DNA of 46,430 nt from Candidatus Hydrogenedentota bacterium (lineage in GTDB: Bacteria; Hydrogenedentota; Hydrogenedentia; Hydrogenedentales; SLHB01): NCBI GenBank assembly GCA_013359265.1, contig JABWCD010000037.1:1-46430 (forward strand). The letters run 5' to 3'. The translations under genes and the position numbers were made by a program. Shown here one piece after another: positions 34,619 through 42,091 of this stretch. The notes under the pieces are model-generated. The model was not told where the DNA came from. It made no database searches and saw only the letters and a program-made list of their open reading frames with translations. Numbering within the stretch: the first letter of the stretch is position 1; every line of letters starts with the position of its first letter.

Positions 34619-35797
34619 ATGATCTCGATAGTTGTCGCAATGACGTTTTTTGCCGAACTCCCCGGCGAGCCGATGTTGCGCGCGGATGACGCGCAGCACG
34701 TGAAGGTGTATTACGAGAAGGGGCGGTTTGGCGGGTGGCCGGCGAACCACGGGATGTGGATTTGGGGCGACGAGATTCTCGTCGGGTACGGGCGCGGGTA
34801 CTACAAAGACCTCGGCGCGACGCGGCACCATATCGATCGCGAGAAGCCCGAGGAACATTGGCTCGCGCGCAGCGTCGATGGCGGCGTGACGTGGACGCAT
34901 GAGCACCCCGCCGAGAAGGGGTTTCTCATCCCGCGCGGCAACGCCTTGCACGGCACGGAAACGCCGGGTCTGAAAATTCCGGCGCTGATGGAATTGAAGG
35001 ACCCGATCGACTTCACGCATCCCGATTTCGCGATGACGCTGCGAATGGAAAGCATCAACTCGGGCAACTCGCGGTTCGAGTACTCCTACGATCGCGGCAA
35101 GACATGGAGCGGGCCGTACAAGCTGCCAAACTTCGGAGCGCCCGGCACCGCCGCGCGCACGGACTATATCGTGAACGGCAAGCGCGACGCGCACATCTTC
35201 CTGACCGTTTCAAAGGAGAACAAACGCGAAGGCCGCGTCATCTGCGCGCGCACGACGGACGGCGGCGTGACATGGGAAAAAGTAGGGGACATCGGGCCGG
35301 AACCGGACGGGTTTGCGATCATGCCGTCAACGCTGCGCATTTCGGATAACGAATTACTGACAACGCTGCGCCGGCGCAACGGCACGTTCCGCTGGATGAC
35401 GCAGTGGCGCAGTGCGGACAACGGCAGGACGTGGACGCAGGAGAAGGACCCCGTCGAATACCTGGGCGAGGGCAATCCGCCGATGCTGAACAAGCTATCG
35501 GACGGGCGCCTATGCCTCACGTACGGATTCCGCGCGTATCCCTACAGCATCCGCGCGCGGTTGAGCAGCGACAATGGAAAGACTTGGGGCCCGCAAATCG
35601 TCTTGCGCGAAGACGGCACGGACCGCGATATCGGCTACGTGCGCAGCGTCGTGCGCCCCGACGGCAAACTCGTGACGACCTACTACATCAGCGACGAGGA
35701 AACCGGTCCCGAACGTTACATCGGCGCGACAATCTGGGACCCGAACAAGCTATCGGAAATTACAAGCGGCGACGTAAGCCGGCAGGCCGGTTTCTAG
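34619..35797 (+). CDS. Sialidase-like (BNR / Asp-box) glycoside hydrolase
   Basis: I chose the ATG at 34619 (MISIVVAMTFFAELPG) because AAGGA lies about 9 bases upstream; TTG 34610 is in frame. The 392-residue product has five Asp boxes of the form S-x-D-x-G-x-T-W: SVDGGVTWT, SYDRGKTWS, TTDGGVTWE, SADNGRTWT and SSDNGKTWG. These mark the six-bladed propeller of sialidases and related proteins. An Arg triad cannot be confirmed. The N-terminal region has a short hydrophobic stretch but no charged n-region, so export is uncertain. Proteins of this type in planctomycete-like bacteria are annotated as exo-alpha-sialidases without tested substrate. Confidence 0.78.
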   Translation: MISIVVAMTFFAELPGEPMLRADDAQHVKVYYEKGRFGGWPANHGMWIWGDEILVGYGRGYYKDLGATRHHIDREKPEEHWLARSVDGGVTWTHEHPAEKGFLIPRGNALHGTETPGLKIPALMELKDPIDFTHPDFAMTLRMESINSGNSRFEYSYDRGKTWSGPYKLPNFGAPGTAARTDYIVNGKRDAHIFLTVSKENKREGRVICARTTDGGVTWEKVGDIGPEPDGFAIMPSTLRISDNELLTTLRRRNGTFRWMTQWRSADNGRTWTQEKDPVEYLGEGNPPMLNKLSDGRLCLTYGFRAYPYSIRARLSSDNGKTWGPQIVLREDGTDRDIGYVRSVVRPDGKLVTTYYISDEETGPERYIGATIWDPNKLSEITSGDVSRQAGF

Positions 35798-35824
35798 CAT
35801 CGTTCGCGGTGGCGCCGTAATTCA

Positions 35825-35840
35825 CGTCGCCGTGGCGACG
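35825..35840. terminator. Possible shared terminator hairpin between convergent genes
   Basis: CGTCGCC-GT-GGCGACG is a perfect 7-bp stem with a 2-nt loop, between the sialidase-like gene and arsM. No clear T-tract follows, so it may act only as a structural block. Confidence 0.3.
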
Positions 35841-35899
35841 GGATTCCTCTCCCGCCGCGCCGCACAGGTCCCGCTGCAACATTCGCCGAAACGCCGAAG

Positions 35900-36790
35900 T
35901 TACGCGGGCTTGGCCGCAGCGAACTTCGCGCTCCATATGTTCCCGGCGATACGCGCGCCAATGCGCGACAGGATCGGTTGCACGAGTCCCTGCAGTACGC
36001 ACGCCGTCGGGCCCAGGAATTTGGGCAGCATGTCCGCGATAAACATATCGATTTGATCGCGGTCGTAGACCAGCCGCTCCTTCACCTCAACGTTCGTGAG
36101 GCCCGCTTGCCGCAATCCCGCGATGTACGCCTCCTCGCTGATTGCGCCGCCGATGCACGACGCATACAACGACATGCTCTTGCGCGCCCACCACGGCAGA
36201 TCGTTCGCGACGATGTCCGATACGCTCATCTGCCCGCCCGGCTTCAACACGCGAGCGATCTCCGCGAACACGCGCGGTTTGTCCGGCGACAGGTTGATTA
36301 CGCAGTTCGAGATCACCCAATCCACCGTGCCCGATTCCACCGGCATCTTTTCGATAATCCCCTTGCGCACCTCGACGTTTGTGTAACCCAGTTTGGCGAT
36401 GTTGCCCCGCGCCCGCTCGATCATCGCGTCCGTCATGTCCACGCCGATCACGCGCCCCGTCTCGCCGACCTTCTTCCGCGCGATCAACAGATCGAGGCCC
36501 GCGCCAGAGCCCAGGTCGAGCACCGTGTCGCCCTCTTTCACCCCGCTGAATGCCAGCGGGTTCCCGCACCCGAACGAACTCACCACGGCGTCCGTGGGCA
36601 ATTCCGCGACCTCGTCAATGCGATAGCCTATCGCCTCGACATTCGTGGTCGCCGCGCTTGACGAACCGCAGCACGCCGTCTGGCCGCAGCAGCCCTCGCT
36701 CGCTTTCGTCTTCTCGATTGCCCGCGCGTACGATTTCGATACTTCCGCGCGCACCTTGTCCTGCGTATCAAGCGTTGCAGCATCGCTCAT
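35900..36790 (-). CDS. arsM: Arsenite methyltransferase
   Basis: This 296-residue SAM-dependent enzyme methylates trivalent arsenic. Motif I of the SAM fold is VLDLGSGAGLDLLIARKKVG, followed by VIGVDMTDAMIERA. The arsenic-binding cysteines are visible: an N-terminal CC pair set (C34, C35, C40, C41), C75 (SSFGCGNPL), C163 (VISNCVINLSPDKP) and C212 (SCIGGA). The C-terminal part after residue 240 is typical for the family. AGGAGG lies 6 bases before the ATG. The start lies inside the 3' end of arsR (23-bp overlap), so it is translationally coupled to the regulator. Confidence 0.93.
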   Translation of the reverse strand: MSDAATLDTQDKVRAEVSKSYARAIEKTKASEGCCGQTACCGSSSAATTNVEAIGYRIDEVAELPTDAVVSSFGCGNPLAFSGVKEGDTVLDLGSGAGLDLLIARKKVGETGRVIGVDMTDAMIERARGNIAKLGYTNVEVRKGIIEKMPVESGTVDWVISNCVINLSPDKPRVFAEIARVLKPGGQMSVSDIVANDLPWWARKSMSLYASCIGGAISEEAYIAGLRQAGLTNVEVKERLVYDRDQIDMFIADMLPKFLGPTACVLQGLVQPILSRIGARIAGNIWSAKFAAAKPA

Positions 36791-37106
36791 GGGAATCCTC
36801 CTGTGGGCAGCATTGCTCGATGGCCTCCGCCATCGCGCGCAGCGTCGCCGCCAGTTCGTTGTACCGCACCGAATAGAAAACTTCCTTCCCCCGCTTCTCT
36901 GCTTTCAATATCCCGCAGTCCCGCAGAACCGCCAGGTGCCGCGACACCACCGACAGATCGATGGGGCAGCACGCGGCAATCTGCGACACCGTCGCCGGTT
37001 GCGGCATCTGCGTCAACCGCGCCAACAACCCCACCCGCATCGGCTCGCAAAGCGCCTTAAACAGCAATGGGTTAAGCACTTCCGACAGTCCGCAGCAACT
37101 CGTCAT
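36768..37106 (-). CDS. arsR: ArsR-family arsenic-responsive repressor
   Basis: I prefer ATG 37106 (MTSCCGLSEVL) because it leaves an operator-like dyad upstream; ATG 37130 (MTQVCNIG) is also possible, and the open frame further upstream runs through a REP. The product has 112 residues. The winged helix is FKALCEPMRVGLLARLTQ, then VSQIAACCPIDLSVVSRHLAVLRDCGIL, with a CC pair in the recognition region. The end IEQCCPQEDSHERCC resembles the Cys-Cys-x-Cys type arsenic site of AfArsR. It should release DNA on binding As(III) and so induce arsM. Confidence 0.9.
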   Translation of the reverse strand: MTSCCGLSEVLNPLLFKALCEPMRVGLLARLTQMPQPATVSQIAACCPIDLSVVSRHLAVLRDCGILKAEKRGKEVFYSVRYNELAATLRAMAEAIEQCCPQEDSHERCCNA

Positions 37107-37112
37107 TCCAAT

Positions 37113-37139
37113 ATTGCATACTTGCGTCATAATGCAAAT
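37113..37139 (-). promoter_or_regulatory. Candidate ArsR operator
   Basis: On the plus strand ATTGCAT, twelve bases, and ATGCAAAT form an imperfect dyad with a perfect TTGCAT/ATGCAA core. It is the AT-rich island just upstream of the preferred arsR start, so it probably overlaps the promoter. Confidence 0.5.
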
Positions 37140-37205
37140 ATAGCACAAGGGTGGGTTCTTGTCAAGGCCGCACGTTGCGCATGGAGACAAGATACCGATC
37201 AGCTT

Positions 37206-37231
37206 GGGCGGGGCGAGGCTCCTGCCGAGCC
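37206..37231 (+). repeat. REP palindrome, copy E (diverged)
   Basis: The unit GGGCGGGGCGA followed by GGCTC-CTGCC-GAGCC matches the other copies except at a few positions (GGGC for GGGT, and loop CTGCC for CGTCC). It lies about 75-100 bp upstream of arsR. The rest of 37140-37401 shows no gene. Confidence 0.75.
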
Positions 37232-37401
37232 GATTGCCGAGCGATCTGAATTCAGCGCACGAAAACACGCCAACTCGGCAAGAGCCATGCCTCGCGAAAA
37301 TGGAACAGTTACATCACTTCGGCGGGGCTTTTCGGCGAGTCAGCCGACTCGGAGTGCGAGGCGTTCCATTCAGTCGGGTACGAGGGTCGAGGGTAGACGA
37401 C

Positions 37402-37662
37402 TCACGGGGCGGCGGCCAGAGCGCCGGCCTTTTCTTCGACGGTCTTGACAAGTTCCTGGATGGCGTCCACTTCCTTTTCTTCGAAGTAGGCTTCGCCGCA
37501 TTGTTCACACACCCGGGCGGGGACGGCATCCAGCGTGATGTGACAGGCCCTGCGGTCGATATGGAAGGGTGTTGCGCCCAACTTCATTTCTCCCCGACAG
37601 CGAATGCATTTCAATTTCGCGGCAGCCTTGACCTTGTCCGGAGTCTGCCCGTGCTTGCTCAC
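37402..37662 (-). CDS. YgiT-type (MqsA-like N-terminal) zinc-finger protein
   Basis: The 86-residue product starts at GTG 37662 with AGGA upstream. Its core is LKCIRCRGEMKLGATPF, then VPARVCEQCGEAYFEEKEV, with two CxxC knuckles and a CGE motif typical of the zinc domain of MqsA-like antitoxins. A C-terminal helix follows. The HTH domain of MqsA is absent. Such single-domain proteins usually pair with a DUF4258 or HigB-type toxin just upstream. None is found in the 500 bp before it, so it may be an orphan. Confidence 0.75.
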   Translation of the reverse strand: MSKHGQTPDKVKAAAKLKCIRCRGEMKLGATPFHIDRRACHITLDAVPARVCEQCGEAYFEEKEVDAIQELVKTVEEKAGALAAAP

Positions 37663-37678
37663 GAAGGCATCCTATCGC

Positions 37679-37775
37679 GGATTTTTCACGCGAACAGCAA
37701 CGACGTGTGGTATTCGTTGCGCCACATCAAGTTCCATAGTTTCCGGTCTATACAGGGTGTTCGCGTGAAAAATCC
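37679..37775. repeat. 18-bp perfect inverted repeat, 61-nt apart
   Basis: GGATTTTTCACGCGAACA (37679-37696) and its exact reverse complement (37758-37775) flank a 61-nt loop. The left arm ends 16 bp before the start of the YgiT-type gene. It could be a leader hairpin, an operator pair or a remnant element. The rest of 37776-38168 contains one small hairpin and no recognisable gene. Confidence 0.85.
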
Positions 37776-38026
37776 TCCCGCCACGCGCTCAAAGGTTTAC
37801 TCGTGCCGGGCTGCCGCATTCAATCCTCGTAATGTCAGACCAGTCCGCCTGGCCGGTAGTAGCAGATTGATTGCCTTACGGTTTTACCGTTTGGGGCAAT
37901 CCGTGGACTGGGCGAATGGCGCACAGGGATAGCAGCGCGATAGCGCAAGAACTCCCTGTGTGCCCGTAGCGGTCCCGCGTTCCACAGCGGGCGTATTCTC
38001 GGCAGGATTCCATTGCTTTGAGTTCC

Positions 38027-38048
38027 ACCCGGTATAGAAACCGGGTGC
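38027..38048. other. Perfect 8-bp hairpin with 6-nt loop
   Basis: CACCCGGT-ATAGAA-ACCGGGTG forms a strong stem. No T-tract follows. It lies 120 bp upstream of the DUF2442 gene. Confidence 0.5.
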
Positions 38049-38168
38049 GGACAGCCGTGCGCAGGCATTTTGACTTGATCAATGCCCACGCATGTTGCAG
38101 AGTTATACTGTTGGTTTTGCATTTGGCGTGGTGCCGCGCGTTAGCTTCGCGTCGCAAGGAGGCCGGCG

Positions 38169-38453
38169 ATGCCAAGAGTCTCGAAAGTCGAAGTGCTTGA
38201 CGGGTACAGGATAGATCTGACGTTTGACGATGGCACGCGCGGGGTTGTGGACTTGGCGGACCTCGCCGGTAAGGGTGTCTTTTCCGCTTGGCGGGACCGG
38301 GAGAATTTCGAGCAAGTTGGTATTGGGACTTCAGGCGAGTTGGTCTGGGGCAAAGACGTTGACCTGTGCCCCGACTCACTGTATTTGAAGGTCACCGGGA
38401 AGCAGCCAGCAGAGGTGTTCCCATTGCTGGATCACGACCACGCGGGTGCCTGA
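38169..38453 (+). CDS. DUF2442 protein
   Basis: The 94-residue product starts after AAGGAGG and reads SKVEVLDGYRIDLTFDDGTRGVVDLADL, then GVFSAWRDRENFEQVGIGTSGELVWGKDVDLCPDSLY. This is the whole DUF2442 fold (a short beta-rich domain ending in D-L-C-P-D-x-L-Y). The function is not established. DUF2442 genes commonly sit beside DUF4160 genes, as here, and the pair has been suggested as a toxin-antitoxin-like unit. Its stop overlaps the next start by 8 bp. Confidence 0.88.
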   Translation: MPRVSKVEVLDGYRIDLTFDDGTRGVVDLADLAGKGVFSAWRDRENFEQVGIGTSGELVWGKDVDLCPDSLYLKVTGKQPAEVFPLLDHDHAGA

Positions 38454-38979
38454 GATCAGCCGCTTCTTCGGTATCGTCGTGAAGATGTACTACGATGACG
38501 ACAATCCGCCCCATTTTCACGCGGAGTACGGCGGACACACGGCTTCGATAGCAATTGAAACCTTGTCGATTTTTGCCGGTTCACTGCCACCTCGTGCTGC
38601 GGGGCTTGTCGTCGAATGGGCAGCGCAGCATAGCGAGGAACTGTGGGAAGACTGGCGCCGGGCGCGAGAGATGAAACCCCTCCTGAAAATTCAGCCGCTG
38701 GAGTCATCGGCGATCTGTGTGAAGTTTGGCCTCGTTCACAAATTTCGATTTGGGAACGCGCTCGATTTCACGAACAGCCAAAGCGGCGTCGTTGCCGCCG
38801 CACCCCACATCGTCCACACGCGATCCGTGTGGTCCGCGCGAGCCGCCGTCGCTCCGGTGCGCCGCTACTTCCCGAATCGCACCTTCTGCGCGCGTTCGGC
38901 GAGCCAGCCCACCTGGGTGGCGAGCCGCTCCATCCATTCGGCCGCCGAATGGCCGGCCACGACGGAGCCTTGCTGCTGA
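38446..38979 (+). CDS. DUF4160 protein with a run-on C-terminus
   Basis: The GTG at 38446 overlaps the DUF2442 stop. Residues 1-85 form a complete DUF4160 domain (PEISRFFGIVVKMYYDDDN, then PPHFHAEYGGHTASI, then LPPRAAGLVVEWAAQHSEELWEDWRRAREMKPLLKIQPLE). The family normally ends here. The frame continues for 92 residues with no domain and runs 115 bp antisense into the 3' end of the kinase gene. The original stop codon was probably lost. The real protein may therefore carry a non-conserved tail. Confidence 0.8.
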   Translation: MPEISRFFGIVVKMYYDDDNPPHFHAEYGGHTASIAIETLSIFAGSLPPRAAGLVVEWAAQHSEELWEDWRRAREMKPLLKIQPLESSAICVKFGLVHKFRFGNALDFTNSQSGVVAAAPHIVHTRSVWSARAAVAPVRRYFPNRTFCARSASQPTWVASRSIHSAAEWPATTEPCC

Positions 38980-39869
38980 ATCTGGAAGGAGACCGTCGCG
39001 ATGTGCTTGACGCCAACGGCGTAGTACAGCGCCGCCTCCTCGTAATACGAAAGCGTCCGATACCGCTGATAATGATCGAGCAATTCGTCGACGCGCTTCG
39101 CGAGACGTTCCGGCCGCATGGTCGTGCGCACGCACAGATTCGAAATGGCGTAGCTCAGGTCTTCGAGATAGCACCCGTCGCCGGCAAACTCGAGATCGAC
39201 CACCGCGCTCAATCGATGGCCTTTGAAAATCAGATTGCCGCTATGCCAATCGCCGTGGATGAGCCCCGTCTCGAAGCGCCCGCGATTGTCCAGGCTCAGG
39301 GCCTCGCCCGCATCGCGCAAGAACAGCGCGATCCGATTGCAGTGCTGGTTGACGGCGTCGACGTTGCCCTCTTGCTTCGCCAAACCGTACAACGTCGCGA
39401 ACGCCTGGCGCGGCACCTCGCTGAACCGCCACATCGTGGTGTCGCGCTCGGGCCGCGGAAAGTCGCGGCACACCTGGTGAAACTTCCCCAGCGTCTCCGC
39501 CGAAATCGCCAGCGTTTCCTTCGACACGAGCATCGGTTCGCCTTCGACGAATTCCTGCAGCTCGAGCGCCCACGTGTTCATCTCGACGATGCGCGTGCCC
39601 TTGCTGGTCCGCTGAATCTTGGCGACTGGAATCCCGCTCGTCGCGAGGTGATCGCTCAACCGGTGCTGAAACCGCAGCGCGTCCAGCACGAACGGATCGC
39701 GCTTGTACGTCTTGCACAGGAACTGCCCAATCGCCGTATTGACGATGAGTTTCCGGTGCCGCCGCTGGTGCGCCGCGGGCATGACCGTCGGTTTATCGAC
39801 GCGGCCCAAATCGTAATGGTCGCGGATGACCTGTGCGAGTATATCGAGCGAATCCACGGCGGCTGTCAC
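38865..39869 (-). CDS. Aminoglycoside-phosphotransferase-family (CotS/HomoSer-kinase-like) kinase
   Basis: The frame is open further upstream, but those residues are antisense shadow of the acylase gene. I chose GTG 39869 (TAAVDSLDILAQVIRDHYDLG), which overlaps the acylase stop by 4 bp (GTGA). The 334-residue product shows an N-lobe with RHRKLIVNT and QFLCKTYKRDP, the Brenner motif HGDWHSGNLIF and the metal motif VVDLEFAGDG, then YLEDLSYAISNL. Such enzymes phosphorylate small hydroxylated or amino compounds. The substrate is unknown, and a resistance role is not implied. Confidence 0.82.
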   Translation of the reverse strand: MTAAVDSLDILAQVIRDHYDLGRVDKPTVMPAAHQRRHRKLIVNTAIGQFLCKTYKRDPFVLDALRFQHRLSDHLATSGIPVAKIQRTSKGTRIVEMNTWALELQEFVEGEPMLVSKETLAISAETLGKFHQVCRDFPRPERDTTMWRFSEVPRQAFATLYGLAKQEGNVDAVNQHCNRIALFLRDAGEALSLDNRGRFETGLIHGDWHSGNLIFKGHRLSAVVDLEFAGDGCYLEDLSYAISNLCVRTTMRPERLAKRVDELLDHYQRYRTLSYYEEAALYYAVGVKHIATVSFQIQQQGSVVAGHSAAEWMERLATQVGWLAERAQKVRFGK

Positions 39870-42079
39870 GGAAGTTCCAGGGTCAGTTCCGATTCGACGT
39901 TTTGCGGGTCGGCGAGCAAATCTTCCTTCTTCCACCACGTCGGTTTCATGATGCGCTTGCCATAGAGCTGTTCGCCCTGGTCCATATAGTGCTTCGACGC
40001 CGGATCGCCGCTTTGGCCCCACGGGCATAGCGTGTACGACTCCACGCCGTCCGCGCTGAAAAACATCAGCATCGTGGTTTGCGACCCGTCGTCGGCGACG
40101 TACTTCCCGGGGTTCTCCTTGTCCACGCTGCTCCGCACATCGAACAACGTCTCGGACATGTTGATTCCGTCCGTCGACCCGCCGAAGTCCGCGCCGGGCG
40201 CGGGGAAATACACGCCGCCGCGTCCCACGCGATAGATTTCGCCCCACGGCGTCTCGGCCGAACCGTACGTCTTTGTCATCTCGTCAATCGCTTCCGCGAG
40301 CTTGTCGAGCAGCGCCGACTTCTCCTCGGGCGTCAGCGTTTGCCGCTCGACGATCGCCTTCAGGTTCACGCCGTCGTTGCACTTCATCCGCCACACCTTG
40401 TACACCGGCGTCGCGACGCTCTCCGGCAGGAACTCGCCGTTCCATTCCTGGATGTTCTTCACGACCTTGGCAAACGTCTCGTCCTTCATGCGCTCCGCCC
40501 CGACCGACTCGACCGCCCCGGCCAGCGCCTCCTGCCACGGCTTCGCGAGAATGTCGTAGACATCGGTCGCATACGCGAGGGCCTCTTCCTTCGTGACCGA
40601 ATCGTCCGCATCGAGCAAATTGATAATCCGCTTGCTGCGCGGATTGTTGAAGTCCCACGTCACGTTGTAGATATACGCGGGATATTTGTCCTGTGTCAGG
40701 GGCGAATTCTTCATCATGTTGATCGGGCTGATATTGCAGTTCTGCATGTAGCCCTGCTCGGGGTTATCAATCTGAACCAGGTCCGCGATCGGATGGATGT
40801 CCTTCCACAACGATTCCGCGCTGGCGGGCACCGGCGCGTTCCAATCAAATCCCGGCTTGCGCACCGGCGTGCGCCCGTTGCGCACGTACCGAATGTTGCC
40901 GGACGTATCCGCGAACATGATGTTCTGTTCCATCAACCCGAGCATTCCAAGCGCCTCGTAGAACTCGTCCGTGTTCTTCGCCAGCAGCATACGGTACGTC
41001 TGCTCGAACAACCCCGCATCCTCGAAGTACGGCGACGCGCCGACGTACGCGATCTTGTTTTCCAGATCGACGTCAAAAACCGGACCGAATTCGGTCTCGA
41101 ACCGGGGCTGCGTTTTCGGTTCGCCTCCCTTGACGTTCACCTTCATCTGCCCGGCTTTGAACTCATGCCACTGGCCGTCGAGTTCGTACTTCGGTTTCAT
41201 CAGGTTCGACATGTCGATCTTCACCTCGAACACGTCCGACGTGTCCGGCCCGCCCGTAGTCGGCGCCCAACCCACGTGGTTCGAGTGGCCGAATCCCAGC
41301 AGCGGAGACCCCACAAGGAAAAACCCGTTCATGTGCAGTTTGTCGCCGTGTACGCGCGCCTCGTAAAACACCTGCATCCCTTCCCAGCCCACGTGCGGAT
41401 CGGTCAGCAGAATTGCGCCGCCCGTCGCCGTCCGTTTGGGCGATACGGCCCACTCGTTCGACCGGCCCACCGGCTCGCGCTTTTCCTTCTTGCTCAGATC
41501 GTCGAACACCCCTCCCAGCGGCCACCGCAGAATCATCGCGCGGCCGATCGCGGAGCAGTGCGCCGGCTCGAACTCGAGCGCCCATTCCGGCTTTTTCTCC
41601 GGGTGTTGCGCCACATACGCGTCCACTCCGGCGGCGAAACTGTCCGCGAGTTCGCGCAAATAATCCGGCGCCTCTTCGTAGCTCTTCCGCGCCACCTCTT
41701 CGTTGCGCACGAGCTGCATCGCGAAATCCGTACGCACCTCGCCCGCGCCGAACGCTTCGGCCGCGCGGCCCGTAGCAATGCGCGCGTTCGCGTAGATATC
41801 GGCAAGCCGATCCTCCGCCTGCGCGTAACCGAGACCGTACGCGGCGGCCGCGTCCGTGGCCGCGTAGATGTGCGGCACGCCCCACGTGTCGCGGTAGATG
41901 GTGACCTGGTTCCCCGTCGCGGGCTCCTCGGACGGCGGACTCGTTTGAGGCTCCTGCGCGGGCTCGGTCGTTGCCGGCGGCGCGGGTGCCGCGCCGGGTG
42001 CCGATTCGCCGCCCGGTCCACAGCCAACTGCCGACAACACGACCGCGACGATTACCGCGAACAGATTTACGTACTTCAT
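39866..42079 (-). CDS. Penicillin-acylase-family (Ntn-hydrolase) lipoprotein
   Basis: The 737-residue precursor has a lipoprotein signal (MKYVNLFAVIVAVVLSAVGC). The alpha-chain opening is QVTIYRDTWGVPHIYAATDAAAAYGLGYAQAEDRL. The beta-chain would start at Ser207 of GRSNEWAVSP after self-cleavage; that Ser is the nucleophile. LTDPHVGW and a conserved C-terminal half with GGSTDGINM and WGEIYRVGRG follow. Length is usual for the family. Members hydrolyse amides such as penicillin G, acyl-homoserine lactones or N-acyl amino compounds. It lies 12 bp after the acyltransferase gene and overlaps the kinase gene by 4 bp, so these three form an operon. Confidence 0.92.
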   Translation of the reverse strand: MKYVNLFAVIVAVVLSAVGCGPGGESAPGAAPAPPATTEPAQEPQTSPPSEEPATGNQVTIYRDTWGVPHIYAATDAAAAYGLGYAQAEDRLADIYANARIATGRAAEAFGAGEVRTDFAMQLVRNEEVARKSYEEAPDYLRELADSFAAGVDAYVAQHPEKKPEWALEFEPAHCSAIGRAMILRWPLGGVFDDLSKKEKREPVGRSNEWAVSPKRTATGGAILLTDPHVGWEGMQVFYEARVHGDKLHMNGFFLVGSPLLGFGHSNHVGWAPTTGGPDTSDVFEVKIDMSNLMKPKYELDGQWHEFKAGQMKVNVKGGEPKTQPRFETEFGPVFDVDLENKIAYVGASPYFEDAGLFEQTYRMLLAKNTDEFYEALGMLGLMEQNIMFADTSGNIRYVRNGRTPVRKPGFDWNAPVPASAESLWKDIHPIADLVQIDNPEQGYMQNCNISPINMMKNSPLTQDKYPAYIYNVTWDFNNPRSKRIINLLDADDSVTKEEALAYATDVYDILAKPWQEALAGAVESVGAERMKDETFAKVVKNIQEWNGEFLPESVATPVYKVWRMKCNDGVNLKAIVERQTLTPEEKSALLDKLAEAIDEMTKTYGSAETPWGEIYRVGRGGVYFPAPGADFGGSTDGINMSETLFDVRSSVDKENPGKYVADDGSQTTMLMFFSADGVESYTLCPWGQSGDPASKHYMDQGEQLYGKRIMKPTWWKKEDLLADPQNVESELTLELP

Positions 42080-42091
42080 CGAACCACTCCG

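Noticed and set aside
36768-37268. ArsR extended N-terminally to 166 residues through the REP copy
   Set aside because: The extra residues include the REP-encoded LGRSLAPP and have no ribosome site. Family members start near SEVLNPLLF.
38865-40247. Kinase frame extended to 460 residues
   Set aside because: The first 126 residues are an antisense-like shifted reading of the acylase 3' end. GTG 39869 with the 4-bp overlap gives the normal family length.
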